Positions 43,886 to 52,374 of a DNA stretch of 64,000 nucleotides are shown here, one piece after another. The stretch is taken from assembly GCF_042650885.1 (NCBI RefSeq), contig NZ_JBHSBU010000001.1, positions 3,162,001 to 3,226,000 on the forward strand, read 5' to 3'. How positions within the stretch are numbered: position 1 is the first letter of the stretch; the number at the start of each line of letters is the position of its first letter. Below the pieces are notes generated by a model that worked only from the letters and a program-made list of their open reading frames with translations, was not told the origin of the DNA and searched no databases. The position numbers and the translations under genes were made by a program. This DNA comes from Chitinimonas_A lacunae (GTDB lineage Bacteria > Pseudomonadota > Gammaproteobacteria > Burkholderiales > Chitinimonadaceae).

Positions 43886-44118
43886 TTGCTGTTTTTCTTA
43901 TGGGCTTGTGCTGCCCGGCTCTGCTGAATCTGGGCTTCAAGCCATTCGTCAATGTCTGATTCCAGCCAGCCTACCGCTCGCCCTCCTAGGTTGATCTGAC
44001 CAGGAAAGGTACCGTCTTGCATGCGTAGGTAGATCGTGGCTCGGGATAAACCGACCCGTTCTTTGACTTGAGGGAGGCGAAGGACGACGGGATGGTGGTG
44101 GGGGTTGTACTGCTGCAT
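43882..44118 (-). CDS. AlpA-family regulator / excisionase-like HTH protein
   Basis: This 78-residue MerR-like winged HTH has the pattern R-L-P-Q-V-K-E-R-V-G-L-S-R-A-T-I-Y-L-R-M, then G-x-F-P-x-x-I-N-L-G-G-R-A-V-G-W-L-E-S-D-I-D-E-W. This is diagnostic of AlpA proteins, which activate integrase genes or act as excisionases in P4-type elements. The ATG at 44118 has GGAG upstream; a longer start at 44142 is possible. Its stop overlaps the relaxase start. Confidence 0.86.
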   Translation of the reverse strand: MQQYNPHHHPVVLRLPQVKERVGLSRATIYLRMQDGTFPGQINLGGRAVGWLESDIDEWLEAQIQQSRAAQAHKKNSK

Positions 44119-44239
44119 CAAGGCTCCGTTGCATCGAATCATGGATCAAGAACCTTTCTTGACCCTCTGACTGCACGATACCGATGCAAAAGAAGCCCGA
44201 ATAACAGTGGGAAGCACCCGAAATTCCGGGCGTTTGCTA

Positions 44240-44929
44240 CTACTTAAGTGCTGGATATTTTTCCTTGGCTTCAAGAATGATGTCGCGCCAAGTGTATTCG
44301 TCCAGCACTAGCCCAATGTCGTCACCTATGGCTTTCAGGATTTGAACTGCTGGGCTTGCGTACTCGTGATAGATATTGTCAAACGTCGCCGATGCACGAA
44401 TCCCGTAGTGTCTGGCTGCACGTAAGACATCAATAGCTAGCTCAACGGCTATGGCATGCTGCATTTGATCGTAACGGGGGCGCCTGGGAAGTTGAGCCAC
44501 TGCTTGTTGGCCTTGAAGCACATAGGGAATCAGCTCCCCGAGCTTGTCTGCACATCCCAGAGGGTCGGCTTCTACCCCTAATAGCCTATCCACGTCCGTT
44601 GAGAGCTTGCGTAGCTTTTGCTGTGCTTCTGTCAAGGTATCTAGCAAGTCTTGGAGTTCGGCCTTTATATCCTGCTTGACCAAGGCTCGCTTTGCCGTAT
44701 CGAGATGGGGGATTGCCTTATAGGCTTGGCTTAGTAAATAGTTGACGAACTCATCGGCAGGATGTCCGAAGAATTCGTCAGCTTGGGCGGATTGATGTGG
44801 ATAGAAATCTCTTAAAAATAACCTTAATTTTTCTGACTTTGATAAGTCTTTGAGCGAGACAGGTTCTTCTGACTGCATCATCTCAGCTAAAGTAGGCGGA
44901 GCGTTATACTGTGCTTTTGCTGTCGGCAT
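44240..44929 (-). CDS. Unknown element protein, helical
   Basis: This 229-residue protein is predicted to be mostly alpha-helical, with coiled-coil potential at about 85-115 (D-I-K-A-E-L-Q-D-L-L-D-T-L-T-E-A-Q-Q-K-L). No catalytic motif or membrane segment is seen. The ATG at 44929 is preceded by GGGAGG. Its place between the integrase side and the AlpA gene is where plasmid-like elements often encode replication or mobilization accessories, but the family is not recognised. Confidence 0.6.
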   Translation of the reverse strand: MPTAKAQYNAPPTLAEMMQSEEPVSLKDLSKSEKLRLFLRDFYPHQSAQADEFFGHPADEFVNYLLSQAYKAIPHLDTAKRALVKQDIKAELQDLLDTLTEAQQKLRKLSTDVDRLLGVEADPLGCADKLGELIPYVLQGQQAVAQLPRRPRYDQMQHAIAVELAIDVLRAARHYGIRASATFDNIYHEYASPAVQILKAIGDDIGLVLDEYTWRDIILEAKEKYPALK

Positions 44930-45009
44930 GGTTGCGCCTCCCTCTTCAGCGGCACTTGGAAAACTTAAACCGGACAGATTATGCCCGGCTCTCTTTATAA
45001 ACGTTTCCC

Positions 45010-45252
45010 TTACATCTTGCGCGCGTCCTCTTCCGCCTCTTCCAAAAGATCAGCGATACCAGATAAACCATCCGAAACCAGCCAGTCGGCTGGCTTATCC
45101 TCTGCGATTACCGCTAATGCGATCAGCTTTAGTAACGTCTTGGATGAAGAGAGTCGAAGCAACAGCCTTTCATGAGATGTGGAGTTGATGGGGGCTGATT
45201 GGGACGGGACGGGCGAGCTGTCGCATTTGGCGGTATGATCGGCGTCAGCCAT
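45010..45252 (-). CDS. Small unknown protein of the mnmE element
   Basis: This 80-residue protein has a Ser/Pro-rich start, a hydrophobic helix (L-L-K-L-I-A-L-A-V-I-A) and an acidic end (L-L-E-E-A-E-E-D-A-R). AAGGAG lies 9 bases before ATG 45252. No family is recognised. It is oriented with the other element genes. Confidence 0.55.
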   Translation of the reverse strand: MADADHTAKCDSSPVPSQSAPINSTSHERLLLRLSSSKTLLKLIALAVIAEDKPADWLVSDGLSGIADLLEEAEEDARKM

Positions 45253-45362
45253 GATTCAAGCTCCTTCTAAGCTTGGTTTATGGTCAGGGTCGGCAAGTGT
45301 TGGCGCATTTGTCGGCCCGCTTCACCCCATCTTGGCGAATGGGGAACTTTCATTTTCTTGGG

Positions 45363-46574
45363 TTACGCCACTTTTCCGAAGCGTCCCAACACCACTTTCT
45401 GATCCGTCAGCAAGCTGTCGATGAAGTCGCCCCAGAATTGCAGCATTTCCCGTCTTTGGTCCGCATACTCGGCGCGGTTGTAGATGCCGCGTACTCCGCC
45501 AATCGTATGGTTTAGGGCCTTCTCTACGACATCCGCCGGCCAGCCATTTTCGTGCAGCAGCGTCGAGGCGGTACGTCGTAGGTCATGAATAGTGAAAGCA
45601 GGAATATCCTGGCCTTGTAGGGCGGTCTTCAAGGCCGTATTCAGGGAGTTATGGGCGAACGGCTGTTTAATCGTGCCGCGACCCGGCATAACGAATTCGC
45701 TCCCGCCTGCCAGACGCCGCAGCTCTTCAAAGAGGCCGAGTGCCTGCCGCGACAAGTAGACGATATGCGGCTTGCCGGTTTTGGAGTTCTCGGCCGGTAT
45801 CTGCCATTCGCCTTTCCCTACGTCGATATGTTCCCAGCGTGCTAACAGCAGCTCGGACTTGCGCACCATCGTCAGCAAGATCAGGTGCAAGGCGAGTTTG
45901 AATTGCCGTCGAATATTGGAGGCGAACGCTGCTGTCAGAAAGATGCGGATTTCTTCGGGAGATAGCGTCCGTTCTCGCGCCTTGGGCTTATGAACATGAC
46001 GCATTGGCAGGGCTAGAACGGGGTTTGCGGCGATCAGGCCGCAGGTCACGGCGTAATCCATCAAGCGCTTCAACAATCCACGTACCACGCCCGCAGCGGC
46101 ATCGAAACCGTGTTCTTTCTTGCGCCAGATTAGCGAGCGCACGTCTTCCGTTGTCACGTCTTTGACGAGCTTCTTCCCGATGAAAGGCAGGATGTCTTTG
46201 TCGAGATAGCGGCGGGGTAATCGTGTGTCTTTGCGGTCCTTGGCTTGGACCTCGACGAAGAAACGTTCGGCGAACGCCGCGACGGTGATGTTGTCGGGAC
46301 TGCCGGCTTTGGCGCGCTGCTTCTGTTCGGCTGGCGACACACCCATGGCGACCGACGTGGCGGCCTCGTCGCGTTTGATTCTGGCGTTCTTCAGGGATAG
46401 CGCCGGGTACTTCCCGAGCGTCAGCTTTTCCTGTTTGCCATTGAGCCGGTAACGATAGCGCCAGACCACACCACCAGTTGGAAACACCTCGACGTAAAGC
46501 CCGCGCTCGTCGCTGACGGTGTAGGGCTTGTCCTTCGGTTTTAGCGCCTTCAAGGCGGTATCGGTCAGTGGCAT
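45363..46574 (-). CDS. P4/SGI1-type tyrosine integrase
   Basis: This 403-residue integrase has an N-terminal DUF4102 arm-binding domain (W-R-Y-R-Y-R-L-N-G-K-Q at about 37-47 and L-G-K-Y-P-A-L-S). Its catalytic domain carries T-M-V-R-K-S-E-L-L, H-D-L-R-R-T-A-S-T, a second His in L-N-H-T and the Tyr in Y-N-R-A-E-Y. All active-site residues are present. It is next to attR at the mnmE end, as expected. It is only distantly related to the longer integrase of the tRNA-Gly island and lacks that protein's C-terminal extension. Confidence 0.93.
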   Translation of the reverse strand: MPLTDTALKALKPKDKPYTVSDERGLYVEVFPTGGVVWRYRYRLNGKQEKLTLGKYPALSLKNARIKRDEAATSVAMGVSPAEQKQRAKAGSPDNITVAAFAERFFVEVQAKDRKDTRLPRRYLDKDILPFIGKKLVKDVTTEDVRSLIWRKKEHGFDAAAGVVRGLLKRLMDYAVTCGLIAANPVLALPMRHVHKPKARERTLSPEEIRIFLTAAFASNIRRQFKLALHLILLTMVRKSELLLARWEHIDVGKGEWQIPAENSKTGKPHIVYLSRQALGLFEELRRLAGGSEFVMPGRGTIKQPFAHNSLNTALKTALQGQDIPAFTIHDLRRTASTLLHENGWPADVVEKALNHTIGGVRGIYNRAEYADQRREMLQFWGDFIDSLLTDQKVVLGRFGKVA

Positions 46575-46757
46575 GATGCCCCCGTAAGTCCAAGTAGTGC
46601 TGACTTAGGTGTCCAAGCTGCCGTTGGACAGAAACTTGGACTCGAAAAGCCAACGCTTTCGTTAGCTTTCCTTAGACAATCTAGGACACTGAAACCTAGG
46701 TTTCAAGCGGGTTTCAAGGCGATTTTCGGAGCGGATAAGATGGCCTTGGACGTAACA

Positions 46758-48107
46758 TTATTTGCCGATGCAAAAACGCCCAAAAATTTCCCCCAATAAG
46801 TCATCGGCCGTGAATTCGCCAGTGATCGACGACAGGGCGTTCTGGGCCAGACGCAGCTCTTCGGCGAACAGTTCGAGGCCATGCCAGCAGTGGTTGGCGG
46901 CATCGAGATGGCTGGCGGCGCGGCGGATGGCGTCGAGATGGCGCTCGCGGGCCAGGAAGACTCCGGCATCGCTGCCCTGCCACCCAACCATGTCGAGCAG
47001 CGCCTGCCGCAGCGCGTCGACGCCTTCGCCCCGTTTGGCCGACAGCCGCACCAGCGGATGGCCATCCTCTTCCGCACGTCCGGGTGCTTCGCCGCTCAGG
47101 TCGATCTTGTTGTGGACATGAATACGCGGCAGCCGCGCCGGCAGCCGGTCCAGGATCGCGCGGTCGAGTTCGGTGATGCCTTCGCGCTGATCGATCAGTA
47201 ATAGCACCAGATCGGCCTTCTCCACCGCCGCCCAGGTGCGGGCGATGCCGATCTTCTCGACCGGATCGTCGGTTTCGCGCAAACCGGCCGTATCGACCAC
47301 ATGGAGCGGCACGCCGTCGAGCACGATCGACTCGCGCACCGTATCGCGGGTGGTGCCGGCGATTTCGGTCACGATGGCCACCTCACCGCCGGCGAGCGCA
47401 TTGAGCAGGCTCGATTTGCCGACATTGGGCTGACCGACCAGCACTACATGCATCCCTTCGCGCAGCAGACTGCCCTGGCGGGCGGTGGCAAGCACGCGCT
47501 GCAACTGGCTCTGCAGGCCGCTCAGTTGCCCGCGTGCATCGGCCGCTTCGAGAAAATCGACGTCTTCTTCTTCCGGAAAATCGAGCGTGGCCTCGACCAG
47601 CATACGCAGCCCGATCAGTTGTTCGACCAATTGACTGATCTCATGGGAGAAAGCGCCCTGGAGCGAACGTAGCGCCGAGCGCGCGGCCGCTTCGGAGCCG
47701 GCGTCGATCAGGTCGGCCACGCTTTCGGCCTGGGCCAGGTCGAGCTTGTCGTTGAGAAAGGCCCGTCGGGTGAATTCACCCGGTTCCGCCAGCCGGGCGC
47801 CCAGTTCGAGGCAGCGCGTCAGCAGCATCTTCATCACCACCGGGCCGCCGTGACCTTGCAGCTCGAGTACGTCCTCGCCGGTGAACGAATGCGGCGCCGG
47901 GAAATACAGCGCCAGCCCCTGGTCGATCACCGCACCGTCGGCGTCGACAAAGGCGGCGTAATGGGCATGGCGCGGCCGCAGCGCACGGCCAGTGATGGCC
48001 TGGGCAAAGGCAGCCAGGCCGCTGCCGGAAATACGGACGACGCCCACGCCGCCGCGACCGGGCGCGGTGGCAAGAGCGGCAATGGTGTCGCGGACGGGGT
48101 GGGTCAC
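46758..48107 (-). CDS. mnmE: tRNA uridine-5-carboxymethylaminomethyl modification GTPase MnmE
   Basis: This 449-residue GTPase works with MnmG to modify the wobble uridine of certain tRNAs. It shows the N-terminal folate-binding domain (T-I-A-A-L-A-T-A-P-G-R-G-G-V). Walker A is G-Q-P-N-V-G-K-S-S at about 222, with D-T-A-G-L-R and N-K-I-D. The conserved end F-C-I-G-K carries the catalytic Cys. The last 13 bases double as the attachment site of the adjacent element, and the reading frame is unaltered. Confidence 0.97.
   Translation of the reverse strand: MTHPVRDTIAALATAPGRGGVGVVRISGSGLAAFAQAITGRALRPRHAHYAAFVDADGAVIDQGLALYFPAPHSFTGEDVLELQGHGGPVVMKMLLTRCLELGARLAEPGEFTRRAFLNDKLDLAQAESVADLIDAGSEAAARSALRSLQGAFSHEISQLVEQLIGLRMLVEATLDFPEEEDVDFLEAADARGQLSGLQSQLQRVLATARQGSLLREGMHVVLVGQPNVGKSSLLNALAGGEVAIVTEIAGTTRDTVRESIVLDGVPLHVVDTAGLRETDDPVEKIGIARTWAAVEKADLVLLLIDQREGITELDRAILDRLPARLPRIHVHNKIDLSGEAPGRAEEDGHPLVRLSAKRGEGVDALRQALLDMVGWQGSDAGVFLARERHLDAIRRAASHLDAANHCWHGLELFAEELRLAQNALSSITGEFTADDLLGEIFGRFCIGK
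46760..46772 (+). repeat. Right attachment site of the mnmE island (within mnmE)
   Basis: ATTTGCCGATGCA is the complement of the codons for the MnmE end C-I-G-K plus part of the stop. It is repeated at 41237-41249. Confidence 0.75.
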
Positions 48108-48240
48108 GTTGGCAGCTCGAACGGGAAACGGATCGACGATTGTGCCACGGCAGACGAAACTGGCCGTGACAGACCAATTATTAAAGATTTCTGCAAAATC
48201 TGTGCAAGAAACAGAAATCTAAATATCAAAAATATAAAAA

Positions 48241-48267
48241 ACAATGCCGCCACAAGGGCGGCATTGT
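48241..48267 (-). terminator. Intrinsic terminator of the rpmH-yidC operon
   Basis: The stem ACAATGCCGCC/GGCGGCATTGT is followed on the minus strand by a run of six T. It lies about 20 bases after the yidC stop. Confidence 0.85.
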
Positions 48268-48288
48268 CATTGCTGCGGGACAGCAGAC

Positions 48289-49947
48289 TCAAGCGGGCGA
48301 ATCACCCTTTTCGATCGCCCGGGTAATCAGCCACTGCTGCACGATCGAGAACAGGTTGTTGACCACCCAGTAAAGCACCAGACCGGCCGGGAAGAAGAAG
48401 AACATCACGCCGAAGATCAGCGGCATCAGCTTCATCATCTTGTCCTGCATCGGGTCGGTGGCAGGCGGGTTGAGGAAGGTCTGCACATAGCTCGACACCG
48501 TCATGATGACCGGCAGGACATAGTAGGGGTCGGGCAGGGACAGATCCTTGATCCACAGCACCCAAGGCGCCTGGCGCATCTCGACCGTGGCAAGCAGCAC
48601 CGAGTAGAGGGCGATGAACACCGGGATCTGCACCAGGATCGGCAGACAGCCACCCAGCGGGCTGACCTTCTCGGTCTTGTACATCTCCATCATGGCCTGC
48701 TGGAACTTCATGCGGTCGTCGGCGTACTGCTCCTGCAGCCGCTTCATCCGCGGCGCCAGCTTCTTCAGCCGGGCCATCGAGCGGTAGCTGGCAGCAGTCG
48801 GCCACAGCAGCACCACCTTGATCAGCAGGGTCAGCAGCACGATCGCCCAACCCCAGTTGCCGACCAGACCGTGGATCATGTCGAGCAGGGTGAAGATCGG
48901 ACGGGCCAGAACGCTGGTCCAGCCGTAATCCTTGACGAATTCCAGGCCAGGCGCGGCGGCGAGCAGACGACGGGTTTCCTGCGGGCCGGCAAACAGCGGC
49001 ACGCTGAAGCTGCTGGTGGTACCCGGCTGAATGGCCGGCAGATCGACCACGGCACCGGCAGAGTACAGGCCGTCACCGGCGCTCTTGACCTCGAAGCGGC
49101 AGGCGTTGCGGGCACAGACATTCTGATAGCCGTTGGCCGACAGCAACCAGGCGCTGGCGAAGTAATGCTGGATCATCGCCACCCAGCCGTCGCGACCTTC
49201 ATGGGCGTATTCGGCTTTGCCCTTGTCGATGTCCTTGAAGTCCACTTTCTGGAACTTGCTGATATCGGTGTAGACCGCCGGACCGGTAAAGGTCGCGGTG
49301 CCGAAGAAGCCGTTGCCACTGCCTTCGGGCAGGGAACCGTCGCGCAGCAGGCGGTAATAGGCCGACAGCGCAACCGGTGCAGCGCCGCCGTTCTGGATCT
49401 CGTACTTGACGTCGATCAGATAGCTATTGCGCTTGAAGGTATAGATCTTGGCCACCTTGAGGCCGCCGACTTCGGCCGCTTCAAGCCGCACGCTGACGCT
49501 GTCCTGGCCGTTTTCGAGCCGGACCTGGCTGTCTTTGGTGGTAAACAGGGTACGGTGGGTGGGGAGGTTGGGCAGGCTGGCTTGCAACAGGCCAGTCTGG
49601 GCGACGTAGGTATGGTCGGGACGCTCATCGAGCAGCACAAGCGGGGTACCGGGCTGTTCATGACGGCCGTGCTTGAGCAGGCTCAGACGGCGCAGGTCGC
49701 CGCCCATGGTGTCGATCTCTGCGTCGATAAGATCGGTGGTGATGCGGACGCGGCTGCCTTTTTGCAGGCGGCTGGTATCGGCCGGCGCGGCGGCTGCGAC
49801 GCTCGGCGTGGCGGCGGCAGTCGGGTTGGCGCCGCTTTGCTGCACGACGGCCGGACGCTGCGGCTGCTGGCTGTGCTGCAAGTAGCTCCAGCCGTACAGA
49901 ATGCCGAACGACAGCACGACGAAGAGGATAAATCTGCGGGTATCCAT
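48289..49947 (-). CDS. yidC: Membrane protein insertase YidC
   Basis: This 552-residue insertase has an N-terminal membrane anchor (L-F-V-V-L-S-F-G-I-L-Y-G-W), a large periplasmic beta-domain (about 60-340) and the conserved C-terminal five-helix 60KD_IMP core. In the core are L-G-G-C-L-P-I-L-V-Q-I-P-V-F-I-A-L-Y and the late F-F-P-A-G-L-V-L-Y-W-V-V-N-N. It inserts inner-membrane proteins with or without SecYEG. It is part of the rpmH-rnpA-yidD-yidC operon. Confidence 0.97.
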   Translation of the reverse strand: MDTRRFILFVVLSFGILYGWSYLQHSQQPQRPAVVQQSGANPTAAATPSVAAAAPADTSRLQKGSRVRITTDLIDAEIDTMGGDLRRLSLLKHGRHEQPGTPLVLLDERPDHTYVAQTGLLQASLPNLPTHRTLFTTKDSQVRLENGQDSVSVRLEAAEVGGLKVAKIYTFKRNSYLIDVKYEIQNGGAAPVALSAYYRLLRDGSLPEGSGNGFFGTATFTGPAVYTDISKFQKVDFKDIDKGKAEYAHEGRDGWVAMIQHYFASAWLLSANGYQNVCARNACRFEVKSAGDGLYSAGAVVDLPAIQPGTTSSFSVPLFAGPQETRRLLAAAPGLEFVKDYGWTSVLARPIFTLLDMIHGLVGNWGWAIVLLTLLIKVVLLWPTAASYRSMARLKKLAPRMKRLQEQYADDRMKFQQAMMEMYKTEKVSPLGGCLPILVQIPVFIALYSVLLATVEMRQAPWVLWIKDLSLPDPYYVLPVIMTVSSYVQTFLNPPATDPMQDKMMKLMPLIFGVMFFFFPAGLVLYWVVNNLFSIVQQWLITRAIEKGDSPA

Positions 49948-49983
49948 CGGGGATTCCTGGGCGATGATCGGGAGGCTCTGGCG

Positions 49984-50193
49984 TCAGGGCACCGGGTCGT
50001 AGCCACAGCCACCCCACGGGTGGCAACGCAAAAGCCGCCGAATTGTAAGCCATCCACCGCGTAGCGCACCATGACGGCGCAGGGCCGTGATGGCGTACTC
50101 AGAACAGGATGGCGTGAAACGGCAACGGGGCCCGATCAGGGGGCTGAGGGTATAGCGATAGGCCTGGACCAGTAGAATCAGCAGGCGCGACAC
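49984..50193 (-). CDS. yidD: Membrane protein insertion efficiency factor YidD
   Basis: This 69-residue protein has the hallmark Y-R-Y-T-L-S-P-L-I-G-P-R-C-R-F-x-P-S-C-S-E-Y-A and H-P-W-G-G-C-G-Y-D-P-V with its conserved Cys residues. It starts within the last 16 bases of rnpA and lies 36 bases upstream of yidC on the same strand. It helps membrane protein insertion by YidC. Confidence 0.95.
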   Translation of the reverse strand: MSRLLILLVQAYRYTLSPLIGPRCRFTPSCSEYAITALRRHGALRGGWLTIRRLLRCHPWGGCGYDPVP

Positions 50194-50546
50194 GGTCCTA
50201 TCCTAGCGAACAGCTTGAGCAGCGCAGTGCGGGCGGCGGCGCTTTCACTACGCCTGACCGGACGCTTGGCGCGCACGATCAGGTCAAAGCCGCTCAGTTC
50301 ATGGGCATGGAGCCGGAACTGTTCCCGCACGGTCCGCTTGATGAAATTGCGACCCACGGCATGGCGTACCACGCGCTTGGCAACCACCACACCCAGCCTG
50401 GCCCGGTCGAAACCGTTGGGACGCAGCCAGAGCTGGAAGAACTCATTGGCCTTGGTCTGGCGCAAACTAAAAACGGATGAAAATTCATCCGTTTTTAACA
50501 GGCGTTGCTGCCTGGTATAGCGATAGGCCAACGGCCTGTGCCTCAA
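50178..50546 (-). CDS. rnpA: Ribonuclease P protein component
   Basis: This basic protein has up to 122 residues and carries the RnpA pattern L-L-K-T-D-E-F-S-S-V-F, R-L-G-V-V-V-A-K-R-V-V-R-x-A-V-G-R-N-F-I-K-R (RNR-like motif) and an amphipathic end. It is the protein subunit of RNase P, which trims tRNA 5' leaders. No ATG is near the conserved start: TTG at 50546 overlaps the rpmH stop (TTGA), and TTG at 50531 is the alternative. The non-ATG start may limit its expression relative to L34. Confidence 0.93.
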   Translation of the reverse strand: MRHRPLAYRYTRQQRLLKTDEFSSVFSLRQTKANEFFQLWLRPNGFDRARLGVVVAKRVVRHAVGRNFIKRTVREQFRLHAHELSGFDLIVRAKRPVRRSESAAARTALLKLFARIGPCRAC

Positions 50547-50677
50547 ACCGACAGGCGATGACGGCCTTTGGCGCGACGAGCGCGGATCACGGCGGCGCCA
50601 CCGCGGGTGCGCATGCGGACGAGGAAACCGTGGGTGCGCTTGCGGCGGACGACGGACGGCTGGTAAGTGCGTTTCAT
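50543..50677 (-). CDS. rpmH: 50S ribosomal protein L34
   Basis: This 44-residue basic protein reads MKRTYQPSVVRRKRTHGFLV and ends R-A-K-G-R-H-R-L-S-V, the complete and highly conserved L34 sequence. It is the first gene of the operon leading to rnpA, yidD and yidC and is divergent from dnaA. Its stop codon overlaps the proposed rnpA start. Confidence 0.98.
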   Translation of the reverse strand: MKRTYQPSVVRRKRTHGFLVRMRTRGGAAVIRARRAKGRHRLSV

Positions 50678-50768
50678 GGCGTTGCCCCTGGATGCTTGGT
50701 GGAACTTGGAAAACTCGCCATTAAAGGCAAAAAAGCTATATTTGTCAACGGCGTTTTTTTGGGTGCCC

Positions 50769-50777
50769 TGTGGATAA
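50769..50777 (-). promoter_or_regulatory. Single DnaA box upstream of dnaA
   Basis: A perfect TTATCCACA (minus strand) lies 100 bases before dnaA. Only one clear box is present in the rpmH-dnaA gap, consistent with autoregulation rather than a full origin. Confidence 0.6.
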
Positions 50778-50876
50778 GTACGGGGAAAGCGACTAGAATG
50801 TCGAGCCGATCAACCCGCGCGGCACGGGTCGGACTCTGTTTTCCAGCGCCGCGCTCCCCAAAAGTCCACATAAACG

Positions 50877-52256
50877 ATGTCAGCGATCGAACAATTTTGG
50901 CCGAGCTGCCTTGCCCGGTTCGCCGAGGAATTGTCCGCCCAACAGTTCAATACATGGATCAAGCCGCTGCGCTGTGAAGCTGGCGACGAATCCATCGTGC
51001 TGCTGGCGCCGAACCAGTTCACGCTAAATTTCGTCAAGGATCGCTTTTTCCCCCGGCTGGAGAAGTTTGCCGCCGAATATTTCGACGGTGCGGTGCCGAT
51101 CACCCTCAAGGTGGGCGGCGCCGTCACGCCCTCGCCGCGGCTTGAGCAGCCGGCTGACGCCACCGCGCCGGCCGAGCCGCGCCTGAGCACGCCGGCCAAG
51201 CCGCAGGGCTTTCGCCAGATCGCCCCGGCCGATGAAACCACCCGGCTCAACCCCAATTTCTCGTTCGAGACGCTGGTGACCGGTAAGGCCAACCAACTGG
51301 CCCGCGCGGCGGCAATGCAGATCGCCGAAAATCCGGGCCACGCCTATAACCCGCTGTTCGTCTACGGCGGCGTGGGGCTGGGCAAGACCCACTTGATTCA
51401 GGCCATCGGCAACTATGTGCATCAGCACAATCCACAGGCCAAGATCCGCTATATCCACGCCGAGCGCTATGTCGCCGATGTGGTCAAGGCCTATCAGCAC
51501 AAGGCGTTTGACGAGTTCAAGCGCTATTACCATTCGCTCGATCTGCTGCTGATCGACGATATTCAATTCTTCTCGGGGAAAAACCGTACCCAGGAAGAAT
51601 TCTTCTATGCCTTCAACGCCCTGATCGAAGGCCATCGCCAGGTCATCATCACCTCGGACCGTTACCCCAAGGAGATCGAAGGGATCGAAGACCGGCTGAT
51701 CTCGCGTTTCGGCTGGGGCCTGACGGTGGCGATCGAGCCGCCCGAGCTGGAAATGCGGGTGGCGATTCTCAACAAGAAGGCCGACTCGGAGAACCTCAAG
51801 CTCGACTCCAATGTGGCCTTCTTCGTGGCAAAGAATATCCGCTCCAATGTGCGCGAGCTCGAAGGCGCATTGAAGCGCATACTGGCCTATTCACGCTTCA
51901 CCGGTCAGACCATTACGCTCGAGCTGGCCAAGGAAGCGCTCAAGGATATTCTCGCAGCCGGCAATAAGCTGATCACGGTCGAGAGCATCCAGAAGACGGT
52001 GGCCGATTTCTACAAGATCAAAGTCGCGGACATGCACTCGAAGAAGCGCACCCGCGATATCGCCCGGCCACGCCAGATTGCCATGGCGCTGGCCAAGGAC
52101 CTGACCCAGCTGTCTCTGCCGGCCATCGGCGAGGCGTTTGGCGGCCGCGACCACACCACGGTGCTGCACGCCTGTAAAACCATCGCCCAGATGCGGCAGT
52201 CCGACAGCAATCTCAGCCACGACTACAACGTGCTGATGCAGATTCTGCGCAACTAG
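50877..52256 (+). CDS. dnaA: Chromosomal replication initiator protein DnaA
   Basis: This 459-residue protein has domain I at residues 1-80, a variable Pro/Ala linker (about 85-120) and an AAA+ domain. Walker A is G-G-V-G-L-G-K-T-H at about 163 and Walker B L-L-L-I-D-D-I-Q-F-F. The DNA-binding domain ends with G-R-D-H-T-T-V-L-H-A-C-K-T-I. It opens the replication origin and binds DnaA boxes. The start ATG 50877 gives the usual N-terminus. It heads the dnaA-dnaN-gyrB series. Confidence 0.98.
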   Translation: MSAIEQFWPSCLARFAEELSAQQFNTWIKPLRCEAGDESIVLLAPNQFTLNFVKDRFFPRLEKFAAEYFDGAVPITLKVGGAVTPSPRLEQPADATAPAEPRLSTPAKPQGFRQIAPADETTRLNPNFSFETLVTGKANQLARAAAMQIAENPGHAYNPLFVYGGVGLGKTHLIQAIGNYVHQHNPQAKIRYIHAERYVADVVKAYQHKAFDEFKRYYHSLDLLLIDDIQFFSGKNRTQEEFFYAFNALIEGHRQVIITSDRYPKEIEGIEDRLISRFGWGLTVAIEPPELEMRVAILNKKADSENLKLDSNVAFFVAKNIRSNVRELEGALKRILAYSRFTGQTITLELAKEALKDILAAGNKLITVESIQKTVADFYKIKVADMHSKKRTRDIARPRQIAMALAKDLTQLSLPAIGEAFGGRDHTTVLHACKTIAQMRQSDSNLSHDYNVLMQILRN

Positions 52257-52374
52257 GACCAGTGCGGCGCGACCCAGCCCCGCCGTGGTCCGCGTCCGAC
52301 GCTGCGGCGTCGACGTCGGGGTCGCCGGGGGCCGACGACCGCTTTACCAATCTACTTTCAGAAACACACTCCCT

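Larger units (their letters stand above)
41237..46772. mobile_element. 5.5-kb integrative mobilizable element at the mnmE 3' end
   Basis: Direct repeats ATTTGCCGATGCA mark both ends; the right copy is the end of mnmE, which stays intact. Genes inside, all on the minus strand, are an integrase, a small acidic protein, an unknown 229-residue protein, an AlpA-type regulator, a MobV-like relaxase and an unknown AT-rich gene. TTGGACT motifs occur inside both ends (41312, 41324; 46587 inverted, 46636) and may be integrase arm sites. The 3' end of mnmE (trmE/thdF) is the classic SGI1 target. A relaxase without transfer genes implies mobilization in trans. Confidence 0.8.

Noticed and set aside
48244..50064. 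A 606-codon open frame on the plus strand opposite yidC
   Set aside because: It mirrors a conserved minus-strand gene in GC-rich sequence, has His/Gln/Arg-rich composition and no known motif, so it is an antisense shadow.
50678..50876. oriC in the rpmH-dnaA gap
   Set aside because: Only one good DnaA box was found and the gap is under 200 bases; it cannot be excluded but is weaker than the 34.5-kb cluster.
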